Shown here one piece after another: positions 1-8,758 of a stretch of 64,000 nt of DNA. This DNA is from Chitinophaga sp. (GTDB lineage Bacteria > Bacteroidota > Bacteroidia > Chitinophagales > Chitinophagaceae): assembly GCF_017745275.1 (NCBI RefSeq), contig NZ_JAGHZS010000005.1, forward strand, positions 62,001 to 126,000, read 5' to 3'. Position 1 is the first letter of the stretch. Each line of letters starts with the position of its first letter. The notes beneath the pieces are model-generated. The model searched no databases. It saw nothing but the letters and a program-made list of their open reading frames with translations, and was not told the DNA's origin. A program made the position numbers and the translations under genes.

Positions 1-24
1 TAAGGTATTCACCTCACTTTTCAT
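1..24 (-). CDS. possible 5' end of a gene running off the left edge
   Basis: An ATG on the minus strand at 24-22 opens a frame with no stop before the window edge (M K S E V N T L). Only eight codons are visible, so neither function nor reality can be judged. Upstream, 25-161 is AT-rich and has no other gene. Confidence 0.2.
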
Positions 25-161
25 GAAGATATGGTTAGGTTTCCGGTAAGTAAAAACAGGAAAATCGCCACACATTCAATTCATTAATGCGTGGCAAAAT
101 TAAGGGAACTACCCGTTAATAGCTAAAAATTATCCTTTCCTTTTGTGTAAAAAGAATGAAT

Positions 162-644
162 TTATTTAGTTTCAGGCATAATAATACCGGTAGCGGCGGC
201 AGAATCTGCGGATAAAACCCCGGTAGAATCTAATGCATTACCTGTTTGCGGTGCGTAGTTAGGTATGATACTGTCGAACGTCAGGGATATTTTCCATTGT
301 CCGTTTTCTTTTACCATCTGAAGCACTTCTTTCTGGTGGGCAGAGGAGTTGAGTATAGTGACGGCAGCTTTGTCGCCGTTTTCTTCAATATTGACAACCT
401 CTATCCTTGCATTCTTGATCTTTTCTCTTTCAGCGCCACTGCGGCGGCCATCAAAAATAGCATAGATCTGTATTACCTGTTGAGACTCCTTGGTGGCATA
501 GTCTCTTGCCTGGTCGTAGTTCGAATCCTGAATCGCATGCATAAACGCCAGCGCTACCTCTTCTGGGGAAGCTCTCTTTTTACAACTGCCCAACAGCAAC
601 GTTGTAGTCAATGCCAGTGTCATGATTCGAAAAAAATTGGTCAT
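162..644 (-). CDS. DUF4878-like lipoprotein
   Basis: This is a 160-residue secreted protein. The N terminus is a lipoprotein signal with lipobox LLGSC, so lipidation is expected at Cys21 and the protein should sit in the cell envelope. Residues 27-125 (SPEEVALAFMHAI to NGQWKISL) have the cystatin/NTF2-like pattern of DUF4878: an opening helix about moving material through a pocket-like fold, then beta strands ending in a W-K-I/V motif. The tail is Ala/Ser/Thr-rich. It is transcribed away from phoH on the same strand, with a strong hairpin in between, so it is probably a separate unit. The family has no established biochemical role. I am fairly sure of the fold family and cannot name a function. 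Confidence 0.75.
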   Translation of the reverse strand: MTNFFRIMTLALTTTLLLGSCKKRASPEEVALAFMHAIQDSNYDQARDYATKESQQVIQIYAIFDGRRSGAEREKIKNARIEVVNIEENGDKAAVTILNSSAHQKEVLQMVKENGQWKISLTFDSIIPNYAPQTGNALDSTGVLSADSAAATGIIMPETK

Positions 645-816
645 GCGGTCGATAAATTATGATATATCACAACAAAAATAGGGGTAAACTTCAATTCTGC
701 AAAGTCGTACAACAATAGTATAGCTCATTCACAGGCTTCCGGACTGAATCTTTCCCTTGGATAAAAACAGGTGAACTTACGGCAATCGCCGTTAACAAAG
801 AGTTAATATTTTAATA

Positions 817-898
817 TTTGGCTATTTTGCTACCGGATATTTTTTCCCAACCCAGCAGTTGTGGTGGGAAAAAATATCCGGCAAACGCCATAGCCAAA
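817..898 (-). terminator. long hairpin behind the PhoH-like gene
   Basis: A perfect 17-bp stem (833-849 with 865-881, CCGGATATTTTTTCCCA) has a 15-base loop. It is extended by a second 9-bp stem (817-825 with 890-898) across an internal loop. It starts 12 bases after the stop of the PhoH-like gene. It probably ends that transcript and may protect the 3' end; the U-run is inside the stem and not behind it. Confidence 0.6.
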
Positions 899-910
899 CA
901 GTAAAATCAT

Positions 911-1867
911 TTATTTGTCCTTATTGGCTTCATATGCCTTGATGATGGCTTTCACCAAACGGTGTCTTACCACGTCTTCTTCATCAAGTTCCACATGTGC
1001 AATACCCTCAATGTTGCGAAGGATGCGACAAGCCCTGTCCAGACCGGATTGTTGATTTTTAGGTAAATCTATCTGCGTAAGGTCACCGGTGATAATGGCC
1101 TGGGCAGATGCGCCGATACGGGTTAGAAACATTTTGATCTGCAAATCAGTAGCATTCTGCGCCTCATCCAGGATAATAAATGAATTATCCAGGGTACGAC
1201 CACGCATATACGCCAATGGAGCAATCTCAATAACGCGGTTGGTCATGTAGTAACTCAACTTCTCCGCAGGGATCATATCATCCAGCGCATCGTACAATGG
1301 CCGCAGATATGGGTCAATCTTTTCTTTTAAATCTCCCGGAAGAAAACCCAGACTTTCTCCTGCTTCTACAGCAGGGCGGGTGAGAATAATCTTCTTTACG
1401 GCTTTGTTCTTTAACGCACGAACCGCCAATGCCACAGCAGTATAGGTTTTACCGGTACCAGCAGGTCCAATCGCGAAGATGATGTCATTCTTCTCCGCCA
1501 GGGCTACCATCTTTTTCTGGTTAGCGGTACGGGCTCTTACCGTACGTCCGTTAGGACCAAATACCAATACTTCATTGGGGTTACGCTCGCTGAAATTGTC
1601 AATTTTTGTGCCTTCCTCGTCTCCAAGAATCTGTTCAAAATAGTTCTCCGTCAGATTACCATTTCGCTCCAGGTATTTAACGATCTGACCAATTTTTTCC
1701 TCCGCTGTAGCCACTTCTTCCGGTGCCCCACTCAATTTTAACTGGGTACCCCTGGACAGGATCTTAAGCAATGGGAATTTCTTTTTCAGCAGATCTAGTT
1801 TTCCGTTGTTAACACCGAAAAACTCAATGGGATTAATACTGTCTAAATTGATAATGGATTCAGTCAA
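911..1867 (-). CDS. PhoH family ATPase
   Basis: A cytoplasmic P-loop NTPase of the PhoH/PhoL family. Counting from the start chosen here (about 318 residues), the Walker A motif GPAGTGKT lies near 134-141 and the Walker B motif FIILDEAQ near 230-237. An RNA-binding-like N-terminal region precedes the ATPase core. Members are linked to RNA metabolism and stress, and the exact substrate is unsettled. The frame stays open upstream to a TTG at 1951. No ATG precedes the conserved region, so a non-ATG start is needed; I chose the TTG at 1867 because family members usually begin close to the motif LTESIINL. Using 1951 would give 346 residues. It follows purE on the same strand and may share its transcript. 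Confidence 0.88.
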   Translation of the reverse strand: MTESIINLDSINPIEFFGVNNGKLDLLKKKFPLLKILSRGTQLKLSGAPEEVATAEEKIGQIVKYLERNGNLTENYFEQILGDEEGTKIDNFSERNPNEVLVFGPNGRTVRARTANQKKMVALAEKNDIIFAIGPAGTGKTYTAVALAVRALKNKAVKKIILTRPAVEAGESLGFLPGDLKEKIDPYLRPLYDALDDMIPAEKLSYYMTNRVIEIAPLAYMRGRTLDNSFIILDEAQNATDLQIKMFLTRIGASAQAIITGDLTQIDLPKNQQSGLDRACRILRNIEGIAHVELDEEDVVRHRLVKAIIKAYEANKDK

Positions 1868-1965
1868 TGATTCTTGATTTAATTGTCCAGGAAATGATCG
1901 GTATTTTTCAATCCGAATATATTTAAATCTTGTACAACCTGGAAGACGCAATTGTTAAGCTATCA

Positions 1966-2421
1966 CTAAATTCTGTACCCGTTCTGTTTGAAGGTTTCCA
2001 CTTTAGCTGCAATATCCTTATTGCTCAAAGCGATGATACGGGCTGCCAGAATAGCTGCATTGCGCGCTCCGGCTTTTCCTACCGCCAGGGTACCAACTGG
2101 TAAGCCTGCAGGCATCTGTACAATGGAATATAAAGCATCAATGCCGCCTGGTAAACCACCATCTAATGGAACTCCCAGAACTGGCAGCGAAGTGTAAGCA
2201 GATACTACTCCCGGTAAGGCTGCTGCCATGCCCGCTGCGGCAATAATTACGCCAAATCCTTTCTCCTGTGCGGTTATACACAATTCCCTTACTTTATCAG
2301 GATTACGATGAGCCGAAGCTACCACCATTTCGTTTTCAATGCCAAAATATTGAAGGTGCTTCTGTGATTCTTCCATTACTGGCTTGTCACTCTCGGAACC
2401 CATGATAATCAAAACTTTCAT
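1966..2421 (-). CDS. purE: N5-carboxyaminoimidazole ribonucleotide mutase
   Basis: PurE, 151 residues, converts N5-CAIR to CAIR in purine synthesis. The N-terminal GSESDKPVM loop (residues 8-16) and the SAHRNPD motif (about 36-42), which carries the catalytic His, are both intact. The glycine-rich IIAAAGMAAALPGVV stretch is typical of the class I enzyme. Length matches the family. purK, the usual partner, is not adjacent. The gene is first in a minus-strand run with the PhoH-like gene, which begins between 15 and 99 bases after the purE stop depending on the start used. Confidence 0.96.
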   Translation of the reverse strand: MKVLIIMGSESDKPVMEESQKHLQYFGIENEMVVASAHRNPDKVRELCITAQEKGFGVIIAAAGMAAALPGVVSAYTSLPVLGVPLDGGLPGGIDALYSIVQMPAGLPVGTLAVGKAGARNAAILAARIIALSNKDIAAKVETFKQNGYRI

Positions 2422-2633
2422 CTCTACTAGTATTTAAAAAAATGATAATCTATATAACCAGCCCAAAGATATCGATCGATTAGCAATTTCGGAAAACTGA
2501 AAATCCACAACGCGTGGATAAATGATTAAACCCCGCCATTCATCTCCCCATTAAACGTGCATTAGTAAAGAATTGACCTTTATTCCAACATTTTATTACT
2601 TTTACCTGCACAATAGGGATTTTTTATTATATA

Positions 2634-2687
2634 ATGCCTACTTTAGGATTTCCTGATACAACGATCTTAGATTCTGCTATCATATGA
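2634..2687 (+). promoter_or_regulatory. possible 17-codon upstream reading frame overlapping the kinase start
   Basis: An ATG at 2634 opens a short frame (MPTLGFPDTTILDSAII) whose TGA at 2685-2687 overlaps the ATG of the kinase gene at 2684 in an ATGA arrangement. That arrangement often couples translation of two genes. No ribosome site was evident and nothing shows that it is translated. Confidence 0.25.
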
Positions 2688-5329
2688 ATGTAGTTATGCT
2701 GGACCAGCACTACCGGCACTTACAGCATCTCGAAGCCGCTATTAATGCCTGTGCACTCTCTGTTACAATAGATGCCGCCGGTACGGTGACTGCGGTAAAT
2801 ACGCAGGTGGTAGCCGCTTTGCAGCAATCATCCGATCATATCGTAGGCCAACCTCTGACCAGCATACTCCGCCCCGCTAACGCAGACCAGTGGCAAAAAA
2901 TATGGAATACTCTCCTGGCCGGTCAACCGGTACAGGAACAATGCTGCTTTCTAAAAAATGAACATACACCGATCTGGCTCGAAGCCGGTATCAGCCCGCT
3001 ACTCAATAGCAGCGGTACCATGGAACACTGTATGCTCATTGGTATCGATATCACCTCCCGCAAACTCGCCGAAATAAAAAGAGAACAAAATGAAATCTAT
3101 TACAGCCAGGTACTGGAAAATCTTCCTCTCGGCCTGCAACAGTTTACAACCGACGGCAGGAGCATAGACATGAACAGTCGCCAGCGCGAAATATGGGGCG
3201 ACGCGCATCCTTTCTTCACCAAACCGGAATACCAATGGCTGCAGGACCCGTTCTACCGCCTCAATGGCCTCTCCGATCTGTTTGAAGAAGTGATCACTTC
3301 TGGTAAAACACTCAAACGGGAAATACTACTCAGCTACCGCGAAAAAAGAAGCGAAAATATTACCCGGCTTTATCCCGTGTACTTCGAAGCCACCCTGTTC
3401 CCGCTCACAGATCAGCAGCGGAATATGGTCAATGTATTCCTCATCCTGGACGATATCACAGAGAAAAAACTCTCTGAACTCAGTCTCCAGAAAAGCGAAC
3501 GTCTCCTCGATAATATCATCGAAAACCTGCCCATCGGCTACATTCAGTTTGATAACTTCGGGTTTATACGGCGCATCAATCAAACTCAACGCTTCTTCTT
3601 TAATTCGCCGTATCCCGCAGGGCGACAGCCTTTCAATGTAATGAACGACGACCTGTCCACCATGTTTGAACTGGACAAACTCTTCATCCAGGCACTGGAA
3701 GAAAACAGGTCGCTGCGCGTGGAAAAGAAAATCGACTTCTCCCAGGATAAACGCTGGACCACCGTTGGCCGCGAAGTGTACCTGGACCTTACCGTATTTC
3801 CTGTGATAGAACCAGTAGACAAAGAGATGATTGTAGTGGCGCTGGTGAATGATATCACAGATAAAAAAATGCAGGAACTGGAAAACAGGAAAAACCAGGA
3901 ATTCCTGCAACAAACCGGTACCATCGGCAAAATCGGCGGCTGGGAACTGGATATAGAAAGCAATAAAGTACGGTGGACAGACGAAGCCTATCATATTCAC
4001 GACTGCCCCGTAGGGGCTGAAATTGACCTTAAAAGGGCCATGGGATATTATACTCCTGAGTCCAGGGAAATACTCGACACGCTGGTAAAGCAGTGCCAGG
4101 CCGGTAAACCTTTTGATGCACAACTTACCATCGTATCTGAACGGCAACAAACCAAAAGAGTGCGCTCCATCGGGCAGCCCGGCTACGTAGATGGCCGCCT
4201 TGTCAGAATGTACGGTGTAGTACAGGATATTACTGAACAAGCGGAAATCAGGGACGCCCTCAGCCGTAATACAGAACTGATGCGGCTTTTCTTTGATACC
4301 ATCGACATGGGATACGCCGCCATGGAGAAAAACGGGAATGTTAATTTCCTGAACCGCAAGGCCGAAAAAATGATTGGCCACCCGGTAGCCATAGGCAGCA
4401 ATATCTTCGAAGAATTCCCCCGCCTCAGTGGTACCGTATTCTTCGCCCGTTTGCAGGAATGTATTCTCCAGCAGGCATCTCAGTCGTTTGGCATTTATTT
4501 CCCCGGGGTGGATAAGTGGTACGACTTCCTCCTCACACCCATGCAGGACGGCGGGATCTCCGTATTCATGCGCGATATCACCGACAGCCGTAAAATGCAG
4601 AAGGACCTGAGAAAAGCCAATGATCAGTTGTCGAACCTGAATAAAAACCTGCTCAATCAGAACAAGCAGCTGGAAGACTTTGCCCATATCACTTCCCATA
4701 ACCTGCGGGCGCCAATCGCCAACCTCAAGGCTTTGATGCAGATGCACAATGAAGCCATCGCGCAGCAGGAGAGAGACCTGTACCTCGGCATGGTACATGA
4801 GGTGATTAAAAAGATAGATGAAACGCTGAACGACCTCGTGGAAGTGGTACAGATCCGGAAAGATGTGAATGTGGAGCGGGAGAAGCTGTTGTTCTCCGAA
4901 CGGTTGCAGAAAGTAAGGGACGTATTGCTGGTAGATATTGAAACCAGTAATATCCAGATTACATATAACTTTGGTGAAGAGCCGGTCATTGAATACCCAA
5001 GGGTATACCTGGACAGTATTTTACAGAATTTTATTACAAATGCGATCCGTTACCGTTCTTCCGAGCGTACTCCTGCCGTACATTTGCAGACCTGGAAGGA
5101 GAATGAAAACATTATATTAAGTGTGCAGGACAACGGTGTAGGCATAGATATGGAACGTTTCGGCAACAAATTATTTGGCTTCCGTAAAACGTTTCATAAG
5201 AATAAAGACGCAAAGGGAATAGGCTTGTTCATTACCAAAACCCAGGTAGAAGCAATGGGTGGAAGTATAAGAGCAGAAAGCCATCCTGGACAGGGAACAA
5301 AATTTATTATTACATTTAGATCAGAATAA
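2684..5329 (+). CDS. soluble five-PAS sensor histidine kinase
   Basis: This 881-residue kinase has no membrane segment or signal peptide, so it should sense a cytoplasmic cue. Five PAS/PAC units can be read, each closing on a D-I-T motif: about 20-135 (GIDITSRKL), 140-268 (LDDITEKKL), 275-400 (VNDITDKKM), 405-525 (VQDITEQAE) and 530-645 (MRDITDSRK). A coiled linker leads to the H box, with phospho-acceptor His672 in SHNLRAPIANL. The N box (NFITNAIRY), the G1 box (DNGVGIDMERFG) and the G2 box (KGIGLFITK) follow. The H box HNLRAP is typical of Bacteroidota PAS kinases that lack a fused receiver. The receiver gene starts 9 bases downstream, so the two should form a phosphorelay. The ligand is unknown. 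Confidence 0.93.
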   Translation: MNVVMLDQHYRHLQHLEAAINACALSVTIDAAGTVTAVNTQVVAALQQSSDHIVGQPLTSILRPANADQWQKIWNTLLAGQPVQEQCCFLKNEHTPIWLEAGISPLLNSSGTMEHCMLIGIDITSRKLAEIKREQNEIYYSQVLENLPLGLQQFTTDGRSIDMNSRQREIWGDAHPFFTKPEYQWLQDPFYRLNGLSDLFEEVITSGKTLKREILLSYREKRSENITRLYPVYFEATLFPLTDQQRNMVNVFLILDDITEKKLSELSLQKSERLLDNIIENLPIGYIQFDNFGFIRRINQTQRFFFNSPYPAGRQPFNVMNDDLSTMFELDKLFIQALEENRSLRVEKKIDFSQDKRWTTVGREVYLDLTVFPVIEPVDKEMIVVALVNDITDKKMQELENRKNQEFLQQTGTIGKIGGWELDIESNKVRWTDEAYHIHDCPVGAEIDLKRAMGYYTPESREILDTLVKQCQAGKPFDAQLTIVSERQQTKRVRSIGQPGYVDGRLVRMYGVVQDITEQAEIRDALSRNTELMRLFFDTIDMGYAAMEKNGNVNFLNRKAEKMIGHPVAIGSNIFEEFPRLSGTVFFARLQECILQQASQSFGIYFPGVDKWYDFLLTPMQDGGISVFMRDITDSRKMQKDLRKANDQLSNLNKNLLNQNKQLEDFAHITSHNLRAPIANLKALMQMHNEAIAQQERDLYLGMVHEVIKKIDETLNDLVEVVQIRKDVNVEREKLLFSERLQKVRDVLLVDIETSNIQITYNFGEEPVIEYPRVYLDSILQNFITNAIRYRSSERTPAVHLQTWKENENIILSVQDNGVGIDMERFGNKLFGFRKTFHKNKDAKGIGLFITKTQVEAMGGSIRAESHPGQGTKFIITFRSE

Positions 5330-5338
5330 ACCCCCTTT

Positions 5339-5728
5339 ATGAAGTTGATCAATACGATTTTTATTGTTGATGATGACCCGATTCACCAGCAGATTGCTAA
5401 AATCATGATCGAACGGCAGGCTATCAGCACTAATATCCGCGTGTTTTCAGACGCACAGGATGTGCTGGACTATCTCCGCGAAAACGCGCAGGATGTTGCC
5501 GCGTTGCCGGATCTTATTTTGCTGGATTTGAACATGCCGGTGATGGATGGCTGGGAGTTCCTCGAAGAGTATGCCGCGTTTTGCGGTCAGCTCCCCAAAA
5601 ATATCCGGATCTTTGTGCTCACCTCTTCTATCGATGAAAAGGACCGTGAGCGGGTAAGCGGATATGATTTTGTTACAGGTTATCTCACCAAGCCACTATC
5701 CAAGGAAATTATTGCGCACTTGTCTTAA
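5339..5728 (+). CDS. single-domain response regulator (CheY-like)
   Basis: A 129-residue stand-alone receiver domain. Visible residues are the acidic pocket D11-D13, phospho-acceptor Asp63 in LILLDLNMPVMDGWEF, switch Thr95/Ser96 in VLTSS, and Lys118 in LTKPL. There is no DNA-binding or output domain, so it acts by protein contact or phosphotransfer. It lies 9 bases behind the PAS kinase on the same strand and is its likely partner. Its last 20 bases overlap the 3' end of rpe, which converges from the other strand. Confidence 0.93.
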   Translation: MKLINTIFIVDDDPIHQQIAKIMIERQAISTNIRVFSDAQDVLDYLRENAQDVAALPDLILLDLNMPVMDGWEFLEEYAAFCGQLPKNIRIFVLTSSIDEKDRERVSGYDFVTGYLTKPLSKEIIAHLS

Positions 5729-6407
5729 GTGTGTGGATGGTTTTCTCCGGATCAGCAGATGAAAACACCGCGCTACCTGCTACCAGTACATTAGCGCCTG
5801 CATGAATGAGCTGCCCTGCATTTTCGGTTCCTATTCCTCCATCTACTTCAATCAATGCATGTGCATGGGTGTCTGATATGAGCTTTCTCAGCTGCTTAAT
5901 TTTATGATAGGTTTGTTCGATGAAGGTCTGGCCACCAAAGCCGGGATTTACACTCATGACCAGTACTACGTCAATATCGCGGATCACATTTTCGAGCATG
6001 CTGATGGGGGTATGCGGGTTTAATGCAACACCGGCTTTCATGCCCAGTCCTTTTATCTGTTGTATGTTTCTGTGAAGATGAATACATGCTTCGAGGTGCA
6101 CTGTTAAGATATCCGCCCCGGCTTTTTTGAAATCTGCCGCATATTTTTCCGGCTCTTCAATCATCAGGTGTACATCGCAGGGCTTGTTCGCTCTCTTCTT
6201 TATCTGCGCAATCACCGGCAGGCCGTAACTGATATTAGGTACAAATCTCCCATCCATTACGTCCAGGTGAAACCAGTCGGCTTCACTGCGGTTTACCATA
6301 TCAATATCTTTTCCCAACTCGAGGAAGTTCGCTGCCAGTAAAGATGGCGCCACTAAAACAGGATGTTTTTCCAATGCTGTATTTTTGAGTCGTGTAAATT
6401 TAAGCAA
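5709..6407 (-). CDS. rpe: ribulose-phosphate 3-epimerase
   Basis: Interconverts ribulose 5-phosphate and xylulose 5-phosphate in the pentose phosphate pathway. It is a TIM barrel with the expected blocks: VAPSLLAANF, DWFHLDVMDGRFVPN (metal and catalytic Asp), DVHLMI, NPGFGGQ and EVDGGI near the phosphate site. The frame opens with TTG directly after the stop of the TPR gene. A second TTG at 6374 would give a 221-residue protein closer to the usual length, and no ATG precedes the conserved VAPSLL. It is last in the thr transcript unless a promoter lies inside the TPR gene. Its 3' end overlaps the response regulator by 20 bases. Confidence 0.95.
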   Translation of the reverse strand: MLKFTRLKNTALEKHPVLVAPSLLAANFLELGKDIDMVNRSEADWFHLDVMDGRFVPNISYGLPVIAQIKKRANKPCDVHLMIEEPEKYAADFKKAGADILTVHLEACIHLHRNIQQIKGLGMKAGVALNPHTPISMLENVIRDIDVVLVMSVNPGFGGQTFIEQTYHKIKQLRKLISDTHAHALIEVDGGIGTENAGQLIHAGANVLVAGSAVFSSADPEKTIHTLKTSAQ

Positions 6408-7418
6408 TTAAGGCTTCAGTCTTTGCAACGCTTCTTTCGCTTCCCTGAAATCTTTTTTAAATGAAGTTGCCTTGGCATAATCATCAATTGCCATTGCCTT
6501 ATTGCCTAATTGTTCCTGGGCCTGGCCACGGTAATAATAAGCCCAGGCATCGGTGGGGGCTGATTTCGCAGCCAGGTTATAATACGTATACGCCTCTTTC
6601 CAGGCTTTTTTATCACTGTAAATTTTTCCCAGTGCCAGGTAGGCTTTTTCAAAGCCAGGATCCGCTATAATGCATTTCCGGTAGGAGAGCTGTGCATTGG
6701 CCGGGTCTCCCAGTTCTTCCTGGAACTGTGCGGCTTCATATAAGGGCCACGCATTGGTAGTATCCATACGCCATGCCTGGGTATAATAACCTAATGCAGC
6801 AGGCGCCTTGCGGCTGCGCAACAGGTCGGCCAGCTCCATTACCGCCTCAAATTCAGGTTGTGCACCGGCGGCATGAATGGCAGAGGTGAGGTGGCGGATA
6901 GCGGTAACGGTGTCCTGCTTATCTTCCGCCATGCGGGCTTTTAAGTAAAAGGCTTTGTCGCGTCCTTCCGTGGTAGCTGCCAGCACGTTGGCTATACTAT
7001 CTGCGGAAGCATATGCTTTATTTTCTATCAGTACTGTTGCCAGCCGGTATTGCAGGTACGTATAGCCGGGGGCGGTAGTTAATGCCTGCCGGAAGTAATC
7101 AGCGGCTTTTTTATAGTCGTTTACCATCAACGCGGCTTCACCCGCGCCGGCCCAGTAATCTGTATTGGCAGGCGTTAATTTGGCTGCTTTTTCAAAGTCG
7201 GCTTGCGCTAATGCAGGATTGGTATTAAACAACAGTAAAGCACGGCGGTAATACAACTCCGGGTTGTCCGGAAACTGCCGGATAGAGTCCGTAACAGGAC
7301 GGATGATATCACTTTGCAATACTGAGTCGGCATTGGCTGTGGCAGCCGGTTGCCGGGTGCCGCCATTGTTACAGGCCACGGCACCCGCTAATAACAGGAG
7401 GATAGATAAATACTTCAT
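6408..7418 (-). CDS. tetratricopeptide-repeat lipoprotein
   Basis: 336 residues with a lipoprotein signal (lipobox AVAC, Cys16), so it is anchored in the envelope. The rest is a run of about seven TPR-like 34-residue helical pairs from about residue 48 to the end (for example NPELYYRRALLLF, DAWAYYYRGQAQEQLG). TPR lipoproteins act as protein-protein scaffolds, and no enzyme motif is seen. It lies 24 bases behind thrC and abuts rpe, so it is probably co-transcribed with the threonine genes. A role in threonine synthesis is not implied. Confidence 0.85.
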   Translation of the reverse strand: MKYLSILLLLAGAVACNNGGTRQPAATANADSVLQSDIIRPVTDSIRQFPDNPELYYRRALLLFNTNPALAQADFEKAAKLTPANTDYWAGAGEAALMVNDYKKAADYFRQALTTAPGYTYLQYRLATVLIENKAYASADSIANVLAATTEGRDKAFYLKARMAEDKQDTVTAIRHLTSAIHAAGAQPEFEAVMELADLLRSRKAPAALGYYTQAWRMDTTNAWPLYEAAQFQEELGDPANAQLSYRKCIIADPGFEKAYLALGKIYSDKKAWKEAYTYYNLAAKSAPTDAWAYYYRGQAQEQLGNKAMAIDDYAKATSFKKDFREAKEALQRLKP

Positions 7419-7442
7419 ACGAGCGCCAAAACTACAGAATCC

Positions 7443-8738
7443 TTATCGCATTAACCACTTTTTGAATGTGGTGTAGTCTGCGGGTAGTAAAGTAGCTTCT
7501 TTTTCTTTGCTGTATAAAGACATCACCTTGGCCGGTGTATATATTTCTTCGCGGATCGACTTCGGCGCAGTGTCTTCAAATTTCACCGGGTGTGCGGTTT
7601 CCAGGAACACACCGGTGAAGGCAGGGGCTTGTTCCAGGTAACGTTGCAGGCCCATGAAACCTACGGCCCCATGCGGATCCAGCATATAATGATTTTCTTT
7701 CCATACCTGCTCCATGGTACGGGCGGTATCTTTATCATTAAAGCTATAGGCCGTCAGCTTTTCCGCAAGGGCAGGCAAACTATTGCCGAATAATTCCAGT
7801 ATCCGCACAAAGTTGCTGGGATCAGCCACATCCATGGCATTGGACAGTGTGGGTGAGGCTTTACCCGGCTCATATTTCCCACTGGCCATGAAGCGGGGAA
7901 CGGTATCATTGATATTGGTGGCTGCCACAAAATGAGCCACAGGTAAGCCCATAGCCGCCGCCATCATGCCGGCGCAAATATTACCAAAGTTACCGCTGGG
8001 CACAGCAAATACCAGTTTAGGATGAGCGGCTTTCATCTGTTTATAAGCCAGGAAATAATAGAACATCTGTGGCAGCCAACGGGCCACATTAATGGAGTTG
8101 GCACTGGTCAGCGAACGATGATCCTGCAGCTCTTTATCCAGGAATGCCGTTTTCACCAACTGCTGACAATCGTCGAAAGTGCCCTGTATTTCCAGTGCAT
8201 GGATGTTTTTTCCTAGTGTGGTCAACTGTTTTTCCTGCAGGGTACTCACCTTTTTGGAAGGGTAAAGTATCACCACTTCTACGCCAGGAACGTCATAGAA
8301 CCCGCTGGCCACGGCTCCGCCGGTATCGCCGGAAGTGGCTACCAGCACGGTAACGGGTTGACTGCTGTTGCGGCGGAAATAGCCCAGGCAACCTGCCATA
8401 AAGCGTGCGCCTACATCTTTGAAGGCGAGGGTAGGGCCATGAAATAATTCAAGGGCAAAGGTATGACCGGTAACTTTCTGCACAGGGAAAGGAAAGTGCA
8501 GGGTGTCGGCCACAATCTTTTTTAAAGCTGCTTCGGGTATTTCGTCACCTACAAATGGGCGGATAACCTGTAAGCCGATTTCATGATCCGTATATTCGTG
8601 CAGGTGAGTAAGGAAGTGTGGGTCTAACGTAGGAATCTGTTCCGGAAAATATAACCCTCTGTCTGGCGCCAATCCCTGTACTACTGCTGTTTCGAAATTT
8701 ACCTGGTGCTGCTTGTTTTGTAAGCTGAAATACTGCAT
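7443..8738 (-). CDS. thrC: threonine synthase
   Basis: A PLP enzyme that converts O-phosphohomoserine to threonine, the last step of the pathway. The 431-residue length suits the long class (E. coli-like). The N-terminal FSLQNKQHQVNFETAVVQGLAPDRGLYFPE stretch is typical, and the PLP lysine is Lys107 in HGPTLAFKDVGARF. The phosphate-binding SGDTGGAVASGF loop and SANSINVARWLPQ motif are present. It follows thrB by 20 bases and lies in the thrA-thrB-thrC order of the classical threonine operon. Confidence 0.97.
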   Translation of the reverse strand: MQYFSLQNKQHQVNFETAVVQGLAPDRGLYFPEQIPTLDPHFLTHLHEYTDHEIGLQVIRPFVGDEIPEAALKKIVADTLHFPFPVQKVTGHTFALELFHGPTLAFKDVGARFMAGCLGYFRRNSSQPVTVLVATSGDTGGAVASGFYDVPGVEVVILYPSKKVSTLQEKQLTTLGKNIHALEIQGTFDDCQQLVKTAFLDKELQDHRSLTSANSINVARWLPQMFYYFLAYKQMKAAHPKLVFAVPSGNFGNICAGMMAAAMGLPVAHFVAATNINDTVPRFMASGKYEPGKASPTLSNAMDVADPSNFVRILELFGNSLPALAEKLTAYSFNDKDTARTMEQVWKENHYMLDPHGAVGFMGLQRYLEQAPAFTGVFLETAHPVKFEDTAPKSIREEIYTPAKVMSLYSKEKEATLLPADYTTFKKWLMR

Positions 8739-8758
8739 GGATAATACGATAATTTTTG

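Noticed and set aside
3326..4798. 490-codon minus-strand frame inside the PAS kinase
   Set aside because: It is antisense to a well-conserved kinase gene and has no domain features. Long antisense frames are common over moderately GC-rich genes.
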